Shown one piece after another: positions 40,901-55,533 of a stretch of 64,000 nt of DNA. The number at the start of each line of letters is the position of its first letter. The first letter of the stretch is position 1. The DNA comes from Rhodeus uyekii (Eukaryota; Chordata; Actinopteri; Cypriniformes; Acheilognathidae). Both the position numbers and the translations under genes were made by a program. The notes under the pieces were generated by a model. The model worked only from the letters and a program-made list of their open reading frames with translations. It had not been told where the DNA came from and made no database searches. The stretch lies in contig JAWRVZ010000054.1 of assembly GCA_037043235.1 (NCBI GenBank), positions 3,042,001 through 3,106,000 on the forward strand, written 5' to 3'.

Positions 40901-43900
40901 TTTTAAATTAGTGATATTTCACAACATTACCGGTTGATCAAATAAATGTATCTTTCTAAAACATTAAAACATCTTACTAACCCTAAACTTGTACTCAAGT
41001 GTAGATCCCTTTCAGATGAGATTTTAATATGAGTGTATATCATTGTGCTCATCTTTAATTATTTCATAATTGAAAACAAAAAAGTGGTAACTCTATTGGA
41101 TAACATTCTAAAGTTACCAGCATTTCATTTCAGCCCAAAATGGCACCATTGGTCTATAAATGCCTCCCGATTCCGCTCTGGCAGTGCTCTAGAGTTACAC
41201 TTACCACTGATGCACTGTATGTGTCTCCATCGAGGGTGACTTTTTACATTTATCTTTCTTCACCAGAGCTGTGATCTGAGAAATGCATTACTCATACGTT
41301 TATTTTTTTTTATTTTTTGGTATGTGTGTCCCTATCCTTGCCCGGTAACACTGTTAGATTTCTCCACAATCGTCCTTGTAATACAACTACAGGGACAAAG
41401 GAGCTGCACCCAAAGTCATTAGCAGGCGCATGTCACTTGCTGTCCCTGACGGTGTCGTGAGGGCAGCGGGGCGTCATGTTACCGACTTCTCTCTCCTCTC
41501 TGCTTCCAGGAACGCTGATGATCCTGAAGTCTGCCTGCAGCAACAATTCCAGCTACATTGACCGCCTCATTTCCGTCTTCATGCGCTCACTGCAGAAGAT
41601 GGTGAGGGAGCACCTGAGCCCGCAACCCAACGCCGGAGCAGCTGAAACCAGCACAGGTGTCTATTCTTTAGATCATTTACCAAAAATTTAGAATTCAAGT
41701 AGTTTGGCATTATTATTATTTTTGTTTATTTTAATTACTTGTTTTTTTTAACATAAATTAATATGATGCAATCAGCATACAGGAAATTATATAAGAGAGA
41801 CCACCCCTGCAGACCCTCATCACGTCGTGAAGATCATGAAGTCTCTTTAAAAAAAAATCTGATTAATATAAAGATTAACTTTATGGTGACTAATTATTAC
41901 AATGTAAAGTTTTCTTGAAAATGGAATTAAAATTACCATATGAAACCATTTTTAATATAGCATGTAGACTTTTATGGCATTGACCCACTAAGTAAATTTA
42001 AACTGAACAGGCAATACAGAGGTCAAATCAGTTGTTATGTTGATGGCACTCAGAGGATTGCTAGATCATCTGAATCAATCCTAATTGGCTGCTGTCTTGA
42101 GGTAGCCATGTAAAGTTAATGCAATATAGTCTGCTATGCTCAATTTAAACAAATTTTGTGCTTTATCACTGGCCTCTTTCTGTCATTAACCCATCTGTAC
42201 TTGGTTAGGATCACATCCTCCCTTTCAGGAGGCTATTTTCAAGCCTTTAAATATTTCAAGCTTGACTTTATTTTGGATAGTATATGGAAGCCAGCTGAGG
42301 TAGGTTAAGATCTATTGCTTTGTCTGACAGAATGGGTTTTCTTCCTCTTGGCCCAGAAATGACAGTCTGTCTTAAATTTAGGCTTTTGACAGTATGATGG
42401 AAAAATATACACTCTTACTGGGACAGCTTTAATCCTGTTGTCTGCAGTCATCTGGAGGAGTTTAAAAAGTGGGCAGAAAGACAAAAAGACACGTTGCCAC
42501 CTTGGAGCAGAGTGTGAGAGTGAGAACCCTTAAACTCCAGCATGTGCTGTCCATATTCGACCACTGGGTGCTGCAGGAGGCCCAATCAAATGTTCTCAGA
42601 CCAGCCCACAAATTCATCCATACTGAGAAACATCATCTGTGATTGAAGTCAAAAATCTCCCACTGTGTCCACTGGAATATAAAATCCAGACAATCCCATC
42701 TGCTCAGTGCCTTCTAGATGCTATTATAGTTTTAAATTGTACATGGAGATGGGATTGAACAGACATGCGTACATTCTCAAACTATCGGCCCTGCCTGTCT
42801 TGTGCTGTCTGAAAGGCCTCACACTGCAATGTCATCCTGACAGTGTCGCCCAAGACCTGCTCACAGCATGAGTCAGAGGCGAACTGGAAATCATCCTCTA
42901 ACATATTCTCCCCCAAGGGTTCGACTCATCAGAACAATCACATTTTACCTTGAGCAAATCAAGCAGAAAATACATTCAGAGGCCAAACTAAACTCATAAC
43001 CCGTCTCCGTTCTGCTACGACTCTCCATGCTAAAACTCAATCACGTTTTCCCCATTTTAAGCAGGTAGAATTTTGTATTTTATGGTTCGTATCCTCAGCT
43101 GTCTGTTTTTGATGTATTTTCAATGCTTGCCTTTGAGATATTTGGCTGTGGACGTGAGCTTGTGTGTATTTTTCCTCTTTGTTAGGTTTGGAAAACGATT
43201 GAAATCCTGTGAACCTCAACAAAAAAGAAAATGGTGTTCAACTGTATCACATATTTTGGTTGAAAATCACTTTCATATAATTGTGTGCTTTCATTCTTCT
43301 AGTGACGAGTGAGTTGGTCATGCTCAGTCTAGATCTGGTGAAGACAAGGCTGTCAGTCATGAATATGGAAATGAGAAAAAACTTCATCCAGGTCATTCTC
43401 ACGTCCCTCATCGAGAAATCTCCAGACCCAAAGATTCTTCGAGCTGTGGTGAAGATTGTGGAGGAATGGGTCAAAAACTCAGGGAACCCAATGGCCACCA
43501 ACCAGGTAAACTCTTTCAGCCTGATGTCTTAAAATATTGAGTCTGTCAGCATCTGGTCATATAAGGCTTACAATTTTCCTTCGTATTTTGAGTTTGAACT
43601 TCAGTGCACTGTGAAAACATACTGAATCAAGGTTCAGAACTCAAAACTTTGCCAGTCCAGAAAGACTGTTTATTAAAATTAAGCAGCAAAGAAATTTACA
43701 TGTCAATCACTCTTGGGTGATTTGACGCTTGGGCTGTCCGGGGATAGTAGAGTAACTGATGCTATTATTCCTATCATGTGGACCATTGGTTTTCAACATG
43801 TTTGACTCCAAAGCTGTAGATGTTTTTAAAACTGTGCTGTTCCTGGCTGTGTAGCACCTACTAAACTCTTATGGCCTTCTATAGGATTGCAAAGTTAGAA

Positions 43901-46900
43901 ACTTCAGCTGCATGTTTCCTTTTACTTAATTTTTTTTCTCATTTAGACCTAAATGACCTATATTTATTTATTTATTATACAAATTTTGGACATTCAAAAA
44001 AATTTCAGGATCTAGTGTGAGGAAGAAGAGAGACCAAACACAATTGCAAAAACGATGACTGTTTTCAAATATATTTGCCTTTGTCTGTTATTGGTTTGAC
44101 AGTGTAATAATCTCACCCCAAACTCAGGTCACTGCTTAAGCCAGGATTGTTGGTTGAGATACAGAAACAAGCAGGACTATGTTTTGATAGCACCACAGTT
44201 GTTGCAATTTTCAGGGAAATCAACTATAAATGGCTGAACCTGGTTCATATTTCATGCCTTATTGGCTTAACATGGTGTAACTGTATGATTTCCAGTTCTT
44301 TAGACTCGCTAACCTTACAATAGTAAACCAACGTTGTGTCGACTCTGAATACACCCGTGTTGAACATTTGAGCTCAAAACCTATCCTGCTGTAAATGAGG
44401 CATTGTATATTCAGCGAGCTGTAGCCTGGACAGCTGAACTCAGGTGTCTGTTCTGTTAGCCCAAGGCGAGAGACCAGACAGGGAGAAAAAGGAGGAGCCG
44501 AGCAAAGGTGCTACACAGCTCTCCTGATAGATGAAAGATAAATGCACTGTATCAATCTGTTACCCTCTCTTCTCCTCTCCTCTTGCAATCCTTTTCTATT
44601 TTGCTGCCTTATTCACTCTCTTTGTCTTCGTTTCTCTTTCCGAGGTGCCTAATCCAAGAGAGAAGTCCATTCTGCTGGTGAAAATGATGACCTACATTGA
44701 GAAGCGCTTTCCTGATGACCTTGAATTGAATGCACAGTTCCTAGACCTCGTTAATTACGTCTACAGGTAATTACGTCGATTAATCGCAGGGTCTGCTGTC
44801 TGCGCTGGCCCTCCATCTATTGCCATTAGCAACAAGACTCTGTCTGGTGGGAGGTAGGACCAGTTTTGATTGCTAAAGGTATTGGAGCCATTGTCACCCT
44901 CAGCAAGAGAGCATTTCTACAGCGTCAAGAGCAATTCATCCTAGTTAGAACCACAGGCCTAAGTCAACAGCTCTAGCTGTATCTATGCTGGAATACATGT
45001 AGTTCTTAACAGCTTTGGATTGCTAAAGATCAACCAAGTTGTTTATTGTCATGGTGCATTTCATGCTGTCTCATAAATGCAACCAAAATCTTGCAGCGTT
45101 TGACTGATTCAGTTTTGTATTTTGTTTTTTTTGCAGAGATGAGAACCTTTCAGGAAGTGACATCACATCCAAGCTGGAGCCAGCGTTTTTGTCAGGGCTG
45201 CGCTGCTCTCAGCCACTGATCAGAGCAAAATTTTTTGAGGTGTTTGATGCTTCAATGAAGCGACGAGTTTATGAGAGGCTTCTGTATATTTGCTGCTCGC
45301 AGAACTGGGAGGCCATGGGCAGCCACTTCTGGATCAAACAGTGCACTGAGGTAAAAACACATTTTATTGGTGGTTAGATGCGTACCAATTTTGCAAAAAT
45401 TTGTTTTTGACTAGTTGACTATTTTTTAACCAAAAAAATTTTTTTTTAAATGAAGCCTAAAATGTTGATTGATTGTAATACATAAAGCATATAATAAATA
45501 ATTATTTTTAAAAATTTCATTTAGGATTTTAGGAATACAATTTCTGATATAACTACAGGGTTTAAAAAAGAAAGAAAAAAGTAATTGCGTAATTCCTATA
45601 TGCATGTTGTGTCAATTTAACGTCATAGTTTTCGATTTTATGAAAACTTTGCTAGATTTTAGACTTTTTCTCTTGAAATTAATGCATTCACCATAATTTA
45701 ACAGCTCTGGTTTTTGGCTGTTCCCGCTAAAGTCAGGTCACAGTCCATCAATCTCAGCCACAATCAATGCTACTCTGGCTCTTGAATTATTAATGCTGTC
45801 TTACACATGGCGGCTGTGTGCGTGATTCATCCTGCTGTGATGGAGTAGAAGAATTCACTGTTGGAGCTCTACAGATGGTGTCGAGCGTTAAGATGCATGT
45901 ACGCCAGTAGTTAAAAATGGCAGCTTTTAAACAATGCTGGCTCATGCAGGTGTCATTTATATGTGAACATTACTTTCTTCCATGTGATGTGTTCCTCACA
46001 GAAGCAGCAGCTGTTTGCGTGTGTGTTTTGAGCAATCGTGGCAGTTCAGAGTCTGATTCTGTCGTCTCTGCTTTACAGCTGCTGCTGGCTGTCTGTGAGA
46101 GGAACACCACCATTGGCACCAGCTGCCAAGGCTCCATGCTCCCCTCCATCACCAACGTCATAAACCTGGCTGACAGCCATGACCGTGCAGCTTTCGCCAT
46201 GGCAACGCATATCAAACAGGAACCTCGTGAGAGAGAAAACAGCGAGACCAAGGAGGAGGTTGGCTGTGCCATTCTGTGTATACAAACATCTGTACAGAAG
46301 AGCTTGTTTTGTGCCTTTATTGCCTAATTTATCTCTAGTGTCACTGCAATATATAGAGAAAGTTTGAATGGCAACATCACTAAAATTATTCGTTCATCAG
46401 AATTTAAGGATTTACTTCCTTTTAATGAGTTGGAATTTCTTTTGAATTGATTCTATATAGATGTTTTATTATATTTTGAGTTGAGAGATAATGGGGGGGG
46501 GGGGGTGGCTGAGGCAATTGTCCATACTATTTTAGTATTTCAGTTTGCTATATATTTTAGGAGTGTTGTATTGAGATATAAAAATACATAGAAATATATC
46601 GTTGATGTAATCAATATTAATTGTGATGGTTTTATCCAAGACTCAGCTTACTATATTTATGAGGTGTACAGTAGAACCCCGACTTACGAAATTAATCCGT
46701 TCCGAGGTTGGTTTCGTATGTCGAACTTTTCGTATGTCGGTCAGGCTTTTACATGTTAATTGCCTAATCCGTTCCAAGCCCTACAATAACACCATATTCC
46801 GCATGGGATGAAGCGCATCCCAACTTCATACTTCTCAATAATCTCACTTTTCGACTCAAAAGCATCCTCTTCTTCCCTTTGACTTCAGCAACAATCTTCA

Positions 46901-49900
46901 CATCCATGGTTACTGATTAGAAAAAAGTTTATGCTAACAGCAGATGCTGGTGGGAGCGATGCTGACCAATAGGAGAGCAGGATTGTAGAAAGTGTTCCCC
47001 TTCTTACATGGACTATTCCAGCCATCCCTGTCATTCAGTGCGAAATGGACTATTCCAATCTTTCCCTCGGAGTTCAGGAAGTGTCGTGACAGAAGAGAGT
47101 TGATGGATGATTAAGGTAAAAGAGATCGGCTGAAGATTGTATATAGTTTATTGAGTGAAATACAGGAAATTAGTGCCAATCGTTGAGGTTTTATCGATCT
47201 ATGCACCTTTAATAGATACCAGTTTTGGATCATTCCCTGAGTGAGACATCATTGTTCTGACCGGAAAAACTGTAGTCTTCATCCAACCCGAATCAAAATT
47301 TCGTTTTTCGCATCTCGATCATTTTGTCGTAACTCGAGCGGAAAAAAACCAGAAGTCTTTTATCGTATGTCGAACTTTTCGTACGTAGAGCGTTTCGTAA
47401 GTCGGGGTTCTACTGTAATTCACCCAAAAAATGTAAATATTCATCTTATACTCATCCTTGTCGTTTCAGACCTATACAATTTTCATTCAACATCCAAACA
47501 CAAATGAAGATATTTATGATACCAGAGATTTCTGTCCCTTCACTTAAAGTGTATTCCTTTAAAACTTAAAAGATCCAAAAAAATGTCATATAAAGGCATT
47601 GTAAAAAAAATGAATAGGAAAGAGACATAATGGTTTTATTTAAATTCTACTTTCTTAAATTCAAATTTGTGCTCCGATGCAGGAAACATATTTGAAAATC
47701 AATTCAAATTAATCAGAATTTAGAGACATTTTAAGTTCAGTTCCAAATGGTGCAGAACTCAATTTCATAGAGGCCTGCTGTAACTGTGACAAGTAAACAT
47801 TTTTTGTTTAAAGTTTTTGTGACCTTTTCATCTGTAGGATGTTGAGATAGACATTGAACTGGCACCTGGAGACCAGACCAGCCTCCCCAAGACCAAGGAG
47901 CAGGCGGAGAGAGACGCAGGCAACCAGCTGCACATGCTCACCAACCGCCACGACAAGTTCCTGGACTCCCTGAGAGAGGTCAAGGTGAGCAATCACCTGA
48001 ACATATGTTGCACTTACGACTGCATTCTCAGGCAGTGGGAAAAACAAAGCAATGTCTTGCAAAACAATGTTGAAAACAAGTTACTTATAGGACATGTGTA
48101 GGAATGAGTCACATGCAGAAGTCATACAGGCTTTTGAACAGTGCGATTTTAATATGCGCCATTGGTTCATGCTACTTTCATCTCTAACTTGCTCTTCCTC
48201 ATTTGGCTGCTCCCTCATAAGTCTCTGTTAAAGAGAGTTTGATCAGGGCAACATGGGATTCTGTCTCTGAGCGCTTTGAGGTCACAACGTCATTGATTTC
48301 TATTTAATCCAGGACACGGTTCTGCTTCATATGCACCTCTCAAGCAGGCTTTAGATAAATGATGAAGTGAGGAGTTCAAAGCCCTGACCTGTCTGCGTTG
48401 CCCACCGGAGCCGCTGTCAGAAACCATAGCACACATTTGAGTTCTGACTTATGCTAACATCTCTATTCTTCTGGTGGTTAGAGGTCCAAACCTTTTTCTT
48501 GCAGTTATGCCCTAAGAATTATTCAGTGGCAAGATGTGATTGACCGGTCATGCATTTAAAGTACACTGATCCCTTATGAAAAGTCATTTTTGAGAACGAA
48601 TTTCTTTTGCCCTTGAATGTTTGGTGTTAAAAGTGAAGATTAAATTGTAAGTGCCTCTTTTTGCTGCAAACGTGGCAGTGGAATATGTAAGAATCAAGTG
48701 TGAACAGTGTGTGTGTATTGAGCAGTTATTACTGAATCCATTTTAAAAAAACTGCTTTGCAACAGGTGTCATTTTCGTTTAGTTTAACTTGATATGTTAA
48801 AAAAACTGAAGAAGAAAAAAAAGGCTTTTTTTTAAAACCATAAATTAAACATTAACTTAACATTAATTACTATATCCAGTTTAAATATTTATTTTATGTT
48901 TTAAAAAGTAAAGTGATCGTAATTACATTGACAAAGGGTTCCTAGTAGACTTTGGAACTGAAACTAGGTCCACTTCTGTTAATCGGCTGAGCTGGCACTG
49001 TTATCAGCCAATGTGATAATCTCAAGTGGCTAAATGTCGGTTGATTAATGGCTGATATATTGCCTATCACTTAATGAGTCTCTTCTGTGTGTAATCAGAC
49101 GGGAGCACTGCTGAATGCTCTGGTTCAGTTGTGCCACATCTCCACCCCGCTGGTCGAGAAGACCTGGGTCCAGCTCTTCCCCCGCCTCTGGAAGATTCTG
49201 TCAGACCGCCAGCAGCATGTGAGTATTCCAGTGTCCCAGTTCTCCAAAGAGCTGAGCTGAGCTGACAGTTGGCCATTTTCCTCTAAACATTTTCCATCTA
49301 AATGCAGCATATGACTGCTGACCTTTGTTGTGGTTAAAGTGTAGACTGACTGTTTTACTATTAATAATGCATACGACTGCAGAATCGACGTGCAAAATGT
49401 GCGTTAATGGTGTCAGAGGTTGTGCTTATCCGCTCATCTTGGAGACCTTTGTATGGGTGGGGGTCCGACAGGCTGTCTTTCTGCCCCTGCTGCTGAACTT
49501 AAACAAGCAGCATTTGCTAATGAGCAGAAATTAAACCTTTTATGCAAATTTCAGATTTAAATGGACCAGATGTCTTAAGTATTAGAATTCTCATTAAAGA
49601 GCTTTAATTTGGAGTGACTGAGGCTGTAGGCTTACAAAGCGTTCAAAATAGAAATCTCCACTTTTATTTTGTAGGAGGTATAAAAAAAACTAAGACAAAT
49701 AAAGAAAAATAGCCCATGTTGCATACATATTGTTTTCTTTAGGTATGTGAGAAACTACTTGAAGATGTGTTTTGCATTTTATTATGAATTTCTCATCAAA
49801 TTTGTTCTTCTATTAATTGGGATAGAGCATTATTAAAATTCAGTCCAATGCCATTTAAGCCAATGCAAAAAAAAGAAGCTAACTAAAATCATTTCTTAAA

Positions 49901-52900
49901 TCAATTATTGTGTTCTTAAAAGCATGCGAAGCATTACATATTTGGATAATTTTTCTGTAGATTACATTTAACAGCATTAATAAGTTCTCAGAATTAACTA
50001 AAGTAATCTACATGTAACTGTAGGGAAGATAAACATCAGCGATTCATCCAATGACCAATAATGTACAAATATATTGTGTTTTTAATTTTGAACTTTTCTA
50101 TTCCTTTTTGCAGGCACTGTCAGGCGAGATGGGTCCGTTTCTTTGTAGCGGTAGTCATCAAGCTCAGAGAGATTGTCAGCCCAGTGCTCTAAACTGCTTT
50201 GTGGAGGCCATGTCTCAGTGCGTGCCGCCCATACCCATCAGGCCTTGCGTACTGAAGTACTTGGGCAAGACCCACAATCTATGGTTACGCTCCACCCTGA
50301 TGCTGGAGCAGCAAGCCTTTGAGAAAGGCCTTAGCTTGCACATCAAACCCAAACAGAGCACAGAGTTCTACGAGCAGGAAAGCATCACTCCTCCACAGCA
50401 GGTACGGTGACTCATGAGCCCTTCTTCAGTCTTCGTTGCCATTGATATTCTTGACACAGGAAGTTTTATGTTCTGACGGTTCTCTGGTGTCACTCAAAAT
50501 GAACCTCTATGCTGAATTTCCAGTTGCCTTTGTTTTGACCTCTCAGTGAGTTCAGTTTGAAGTATCCCAGCATACAAGCTGCTTATGCTAAGCAGTCATC
50601 TCATTGGGACACCTCTGAATATGGATGTGTTTGTCCCCTATATTCTTTGAAGATGTGTTTTCGTATTCCCTCAGGAGATCCTTGACTCTCTGGCGGAGCT
50701 TTACTCCCTTCTGCAAGAGGAGGACATGTGGGCAGGGCTGTGGCAGAAGAGATGCAAGTTTCCTGAGACAAGCACCGCGATTGCATATGAGCAGCATGGC
50801 TTCTTTGAACAGGTGAGAGACTGAAACGATCATTTCGACATGTGTGTATGTGTTTAGTGTTAGATTTTGAAATACAGTTATAATGGAATGGCATGGAATT
50901 TGGCAAAATTTGAATGAACAAATCAAAAGAAGGCTTGTGCACTTAATCAAATCTGTTATGTTAGTGAATATTAAAATGCAAAGGTACTCTTCAGATTTCA
51001 TTACGTTCACGTTAATAATTGAATTAATCTTGTGAAATGTTTTTTGCATTCATTTGATTTACCACTGCTTTTGGTACTAAATTTGTACATAATCATAAAA
51101 CAGAGCTTCCAGAAAAACTTACAACAGAATTGAATTATGCATTGTACCTATAATACACTAGGATTATTTATTAATGTATTGTCTCCATCAAATTTTAAGA
51201 GGTTAAAAACATTCTGGTTCCATCATCATTAGGCTCAAGAAACCTATGAGAAGGCCATGGAGAAAGCTCGCAAAGAGCACAATGTTTCTCCCGCCATCTT
51301 CCCCGAGTACCAGCTGTGGGAGGATCACTGGATCCGGTGAGTTGAATAAGTACTGCTCAAACTCAACACTTGATGTGTGCTCTATCAAGTACGTTTTCCA
51401 TCCTCATTGAAAGCACATTATTTTTAATTTACAGCCATGTGGTGACCAGTAAGATTGTGACTGGGGCAACCTAGTACAATGCAAATAAAACCAAATGACT
51501 AATATAGATCGAACAAAATTACTCTCTAAGTTTTGTTTTGCACTGCTTAGGACAAGAAAATGTAATGGAATAAATTGTATGTTGATTTCCAGCTGTTCTA
51601 AAGAGCTGAATCAGTGGGAGCCTCTGACTGAGTATGGGCAATCTAAAGGCCATAACAACCCGTACCTGGTGCTGGAGTGTGCCTGGAGAGTGTCCAACTG
51701 GGCTGCCATGAAAGAGGCACTGGTGCAGGTAAACTCAATACCCCACCTCAATCAACACGCAGGGATTTAAGATTTTTGGGTAATTGTATTTTTATGAAAA
51801 ATACAGTAAAAACATTCATATTATTACAGTTTAGAATAAGTCTTTTCTATTTTAATATGTATTAAAATACTATTTATCCCTAAGATGACAGCTGATTTTT
51901 CAGCATCTGTTACTCGGGTCATCAGTGTCACACAATTCTTTAGAAATCTTTCTAATATGCTTATTTCATGCTCAAAAAACATTTCTACTTCTTTTCAGTG
52001 GCGAAAACAGCTGTAAAAATATTGAAAAATAGTTTTACAGAAACTGATATTTTCTAAATTCTTTGAAATAACAGATTCATGAAATATATATTTTTTGTAG
52101 ATGTCTTTACTGTCACTTTTTATCAGTTTAGTGTGCCCTTTCTAAATAACAGTAGTTATGACTTCACCGTGACACCTCAAATTATTATTGTCAAACATAA
52201 AAAGCGCACCACTTTTTTAATGCAGAAAGTCACAGTCTTTACTGTGCTTGCGCGAATTGTTTATGACTTCAGAATTGTAGCCTTGCCGTCGGTGGGTAAT
52301 TTATGGGCTTCACTTCTAAAACAAAGTAGAAAAAGTGTGCGATAGAGGCTGGACACATTATAAATACTCTTGGCTCTTGTTCAAGGAGACTTGGAACGAA
52401 TCCATTCAGGTTTCTGTCCTAAGGTGACACCTAATTAAATTGTCCAGCCCAGCAGCCCTCCCACTCCTCCTCTTCCCTCTTCGTTCGCTTTGCATCTAAT
52501 ATTTACGGATACGTGCTTGAATAATTGCTCAAACATCTGCTGGGAAGTGATTTGTTTTCTCCGTTCCAGGGCAGGCTGCTTGGCAGCAGCAGTTGCTCTC
52601 AGGAAGTTTAAATGTCCCCTCTTTCAATTAAATGCGGGTGGATAAGGCCAGTCCTGACGCAGAGTTATTTATCAAATGTCGGCCGTGATAAGCACACACT
52701 GACCAAAGAGTGTAAATCCCTCCAAATCGTCATACTCCACAATGCCAGCAACCTGTACCGACTTTTTATTCTCCCTACGACCACCTATTTAGCTCGAATT
52801 GCAATGTGCGGCGCTCACTGGGGAATAGGGTGACCAGATGACCATGAACAAAAACTAGGACACACATGCTGCTCAAATAACGGATTCAAGTTCAAAATCA

Positions 52901-55500
52901 TTATTTATAGCAATCAAACTAAAGCTAAGATTGGCATCCCTTCTGTAACCCCATCAGGATGTGGAGCAATGCTGGTAAAATCAAAACCAGTCACTCTTAA
53001 CTTTGCAAGTATGCTTTCATTTAAAAGGTCTTCATTATTTTTATTTTTTTTTGCCTTAAAGAGGACACAATAAAAAAATGCTAAAGACATTTATAGTTAC
53101 AAAAGATTTCATTAAATTGAAATGCCATTAAGCAGCAATATTAACCAGCACAACTTTTGTCAACATTGACAATAATAAGAAGAAATGTTTCTTGATCATC
53201 ACATTTCTTAAGGATCAGTTATTTTATATTATAATAGTGTTTCACAAGATTACTGTTTTTACCGTAATTTTGATCATGCTAAATTTAGTCTTGAAAAACG
53301 ACCCCAAACTTTTGAATGGTATGCTGATACTGCTGTGTTTCCTGTTTGCATCAGGTGGAGCTGAGCTGTCCAAAGGAGATGGCCTGGAAGGTGAACATGC
53401 ATCGTGGCTACCTCGCCATCTGTCACCCAGAGGATCAGCAGCTCAACTTTATTGAACGGCTGGTGGAGATAGCCAGCAATCTGGCCATCAGAGAATGGAA
53501 GAGACTACCACACATCGTTTCTCATGTTCACACGCCCCTGCTGCAGGTAAGGACCGTCAGTGCGTGACCAGACGTTCTCCAGCTGTAATGTAATGTTCTT
53601 GATGGGGTTTTTCACTTTTTCGAGCAGGCTAACTCAATCAGTGCACCACTAGCAATCTAATCTAAATTGATTGTCAATTTTAAATAATGATATCTCAAAA
53701 GCAGAACATCTGGTCTGATATCACCGCTGACAAGCTAGAGACTCGGGCAATCTCATTTAATGTGCGAGCATGTGACTTTATACAAACCCTTGTAGCAGAG
53801 AGAGTGGTTAAAGCTGACACTTTTCTTATAATTGCCTTTTTCGCTCTGCATTTTTGCACAATATCACTTTTTCCTTTGTCAAACCTGGTCCCTTCTTCCA
53901 CCCTCCCTATTTTTGGCCCTTTGGCCCTTTCTAAAATGGCTGAGATAGTGTTGACTGCACCATTGTGGTGCTCAATAGGCAGCTTGTATTAATATTCAGC
54001 AGAAAGAACAGCCTACTGACTGCCACACGCATAATCAGGCAGAGCACACAATGGGACGGAGCCGAGGTGATGTGTGCCTGTAGATTAGGGTAATGTGTGA
54101 GAGCTGTCCACGCACCACGTCCTCTAGGGACTGTTAGAAACTAGAAGCACTCTTCTTGAGCTCGGCTATGGTGTGATGGCAAATATGACAGCCAAATTGA
54201 GGAAATGAGGCGTTGTTGTTGGAGAGTGTGAATACACCACACAGGGTGTTATGGGTAATGGCTGATAATTCTGTTGCCCGCATGATTGAAGAGTTGGATA
54301 TAGTAGATGTAATCAGAACATCTTGAACACAAGCTATTTTTGTTGCTTGGTACTGGTAAATTCAAACTGTATACCTTATTATCATTATTAATATTATAAA
54401 AATGGCTTTAAATTAAAATTGTAATTAATTATAATTATTTTATTATAGAAAGCGAATAAAATCTATACATTTAGTATTCTAAACCATATATTAAAAGTCT
54501 GTACATTTAGACTGAAGTTTAATAATACTTGTTAGTGTAGATAAAGAACCAGTTGGCCACAGTTTAGTGGCTGTTTTAGTCTGGCCTTCAGAAATTCAGT
54601 CTTTGCCTCAGAGCCATTGGCTACAGTGATAATTGAATCTGTTTACGCCTGCACTCCTTAATGCAACCATACAGAAGAACCAAGTCCAATAAGACCTATT
54701 GGAACAGACAGGAGAGGCAGACAGGAGCCGTGAGACAGAGAGAGTGAGAACGCCACCAAGTTTAAAATGGCTCGTAATTACTTTTCCCCATCAGATAGTG
54801 TTTGATTAAATACCTGCAAGAAAATTAAATTTACATGATGAATGGGCACTCAGAATGAAGGTTATAATGTGCCATCAGCTGATATTAACAGATAATTGTG
54901 AAAAATATTGTATTGCTTAATTTATTTTGTTTTGGGGTTTTTGATTTGGCGAGTCCATGGACTGATTTGAAGCATTTATCTTGTAAAGCAGGCATTACTA
55001 TTGAACGGATTGTTTTTGGATGCGTGTATGTGTGTTCACGGGCATAATTCATTATCACGGCTCAAGCTACTCATCGTGTGCATAGTAAAACCATCATGTT
55101 GTAAATCACCTTGTGACTCCCTCCCTCACGTCTTTCTTTTCCAATTCACAGAGGAGATTAAAGATCCATGTGGCATTTTGGTTAAGAGTGCGGGGTGTTT
55201 ACCGTCTGGTATGTTAAGGTCATGCATCAGTAGTTTGTGAGGAATGAGTAGCATTTTTTTGGGTCACCGTGGTCTTTGTCCTCTGCCAGTGTGGTCTGAG
55301 TGTGTGATTTAGGCATTAAGGGAATAGACACTTCACTTGTGTGTTTCCCCCTCTCTGCCTGTTCTCAGAGTAAATGGCTTTTAAGATACTTTGATCCATC
55401 CATTCGTTCAGCCACCTCGAGACTTCGTTTCTCCATTTCGTTTTCTTTCTCAATGGGAATCATAAGCCTGTAATACATTCACAGTAATGGATTTCGGAAT

Positions 55501-55533
<33 letters not shown>

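Noticed and set aside
50588..51049. 153-codon antisense open frame
   Set aside because: Overlaps TRRAP exon 53 and flanking introns; no recognisable protein, no promoter or splice logic.
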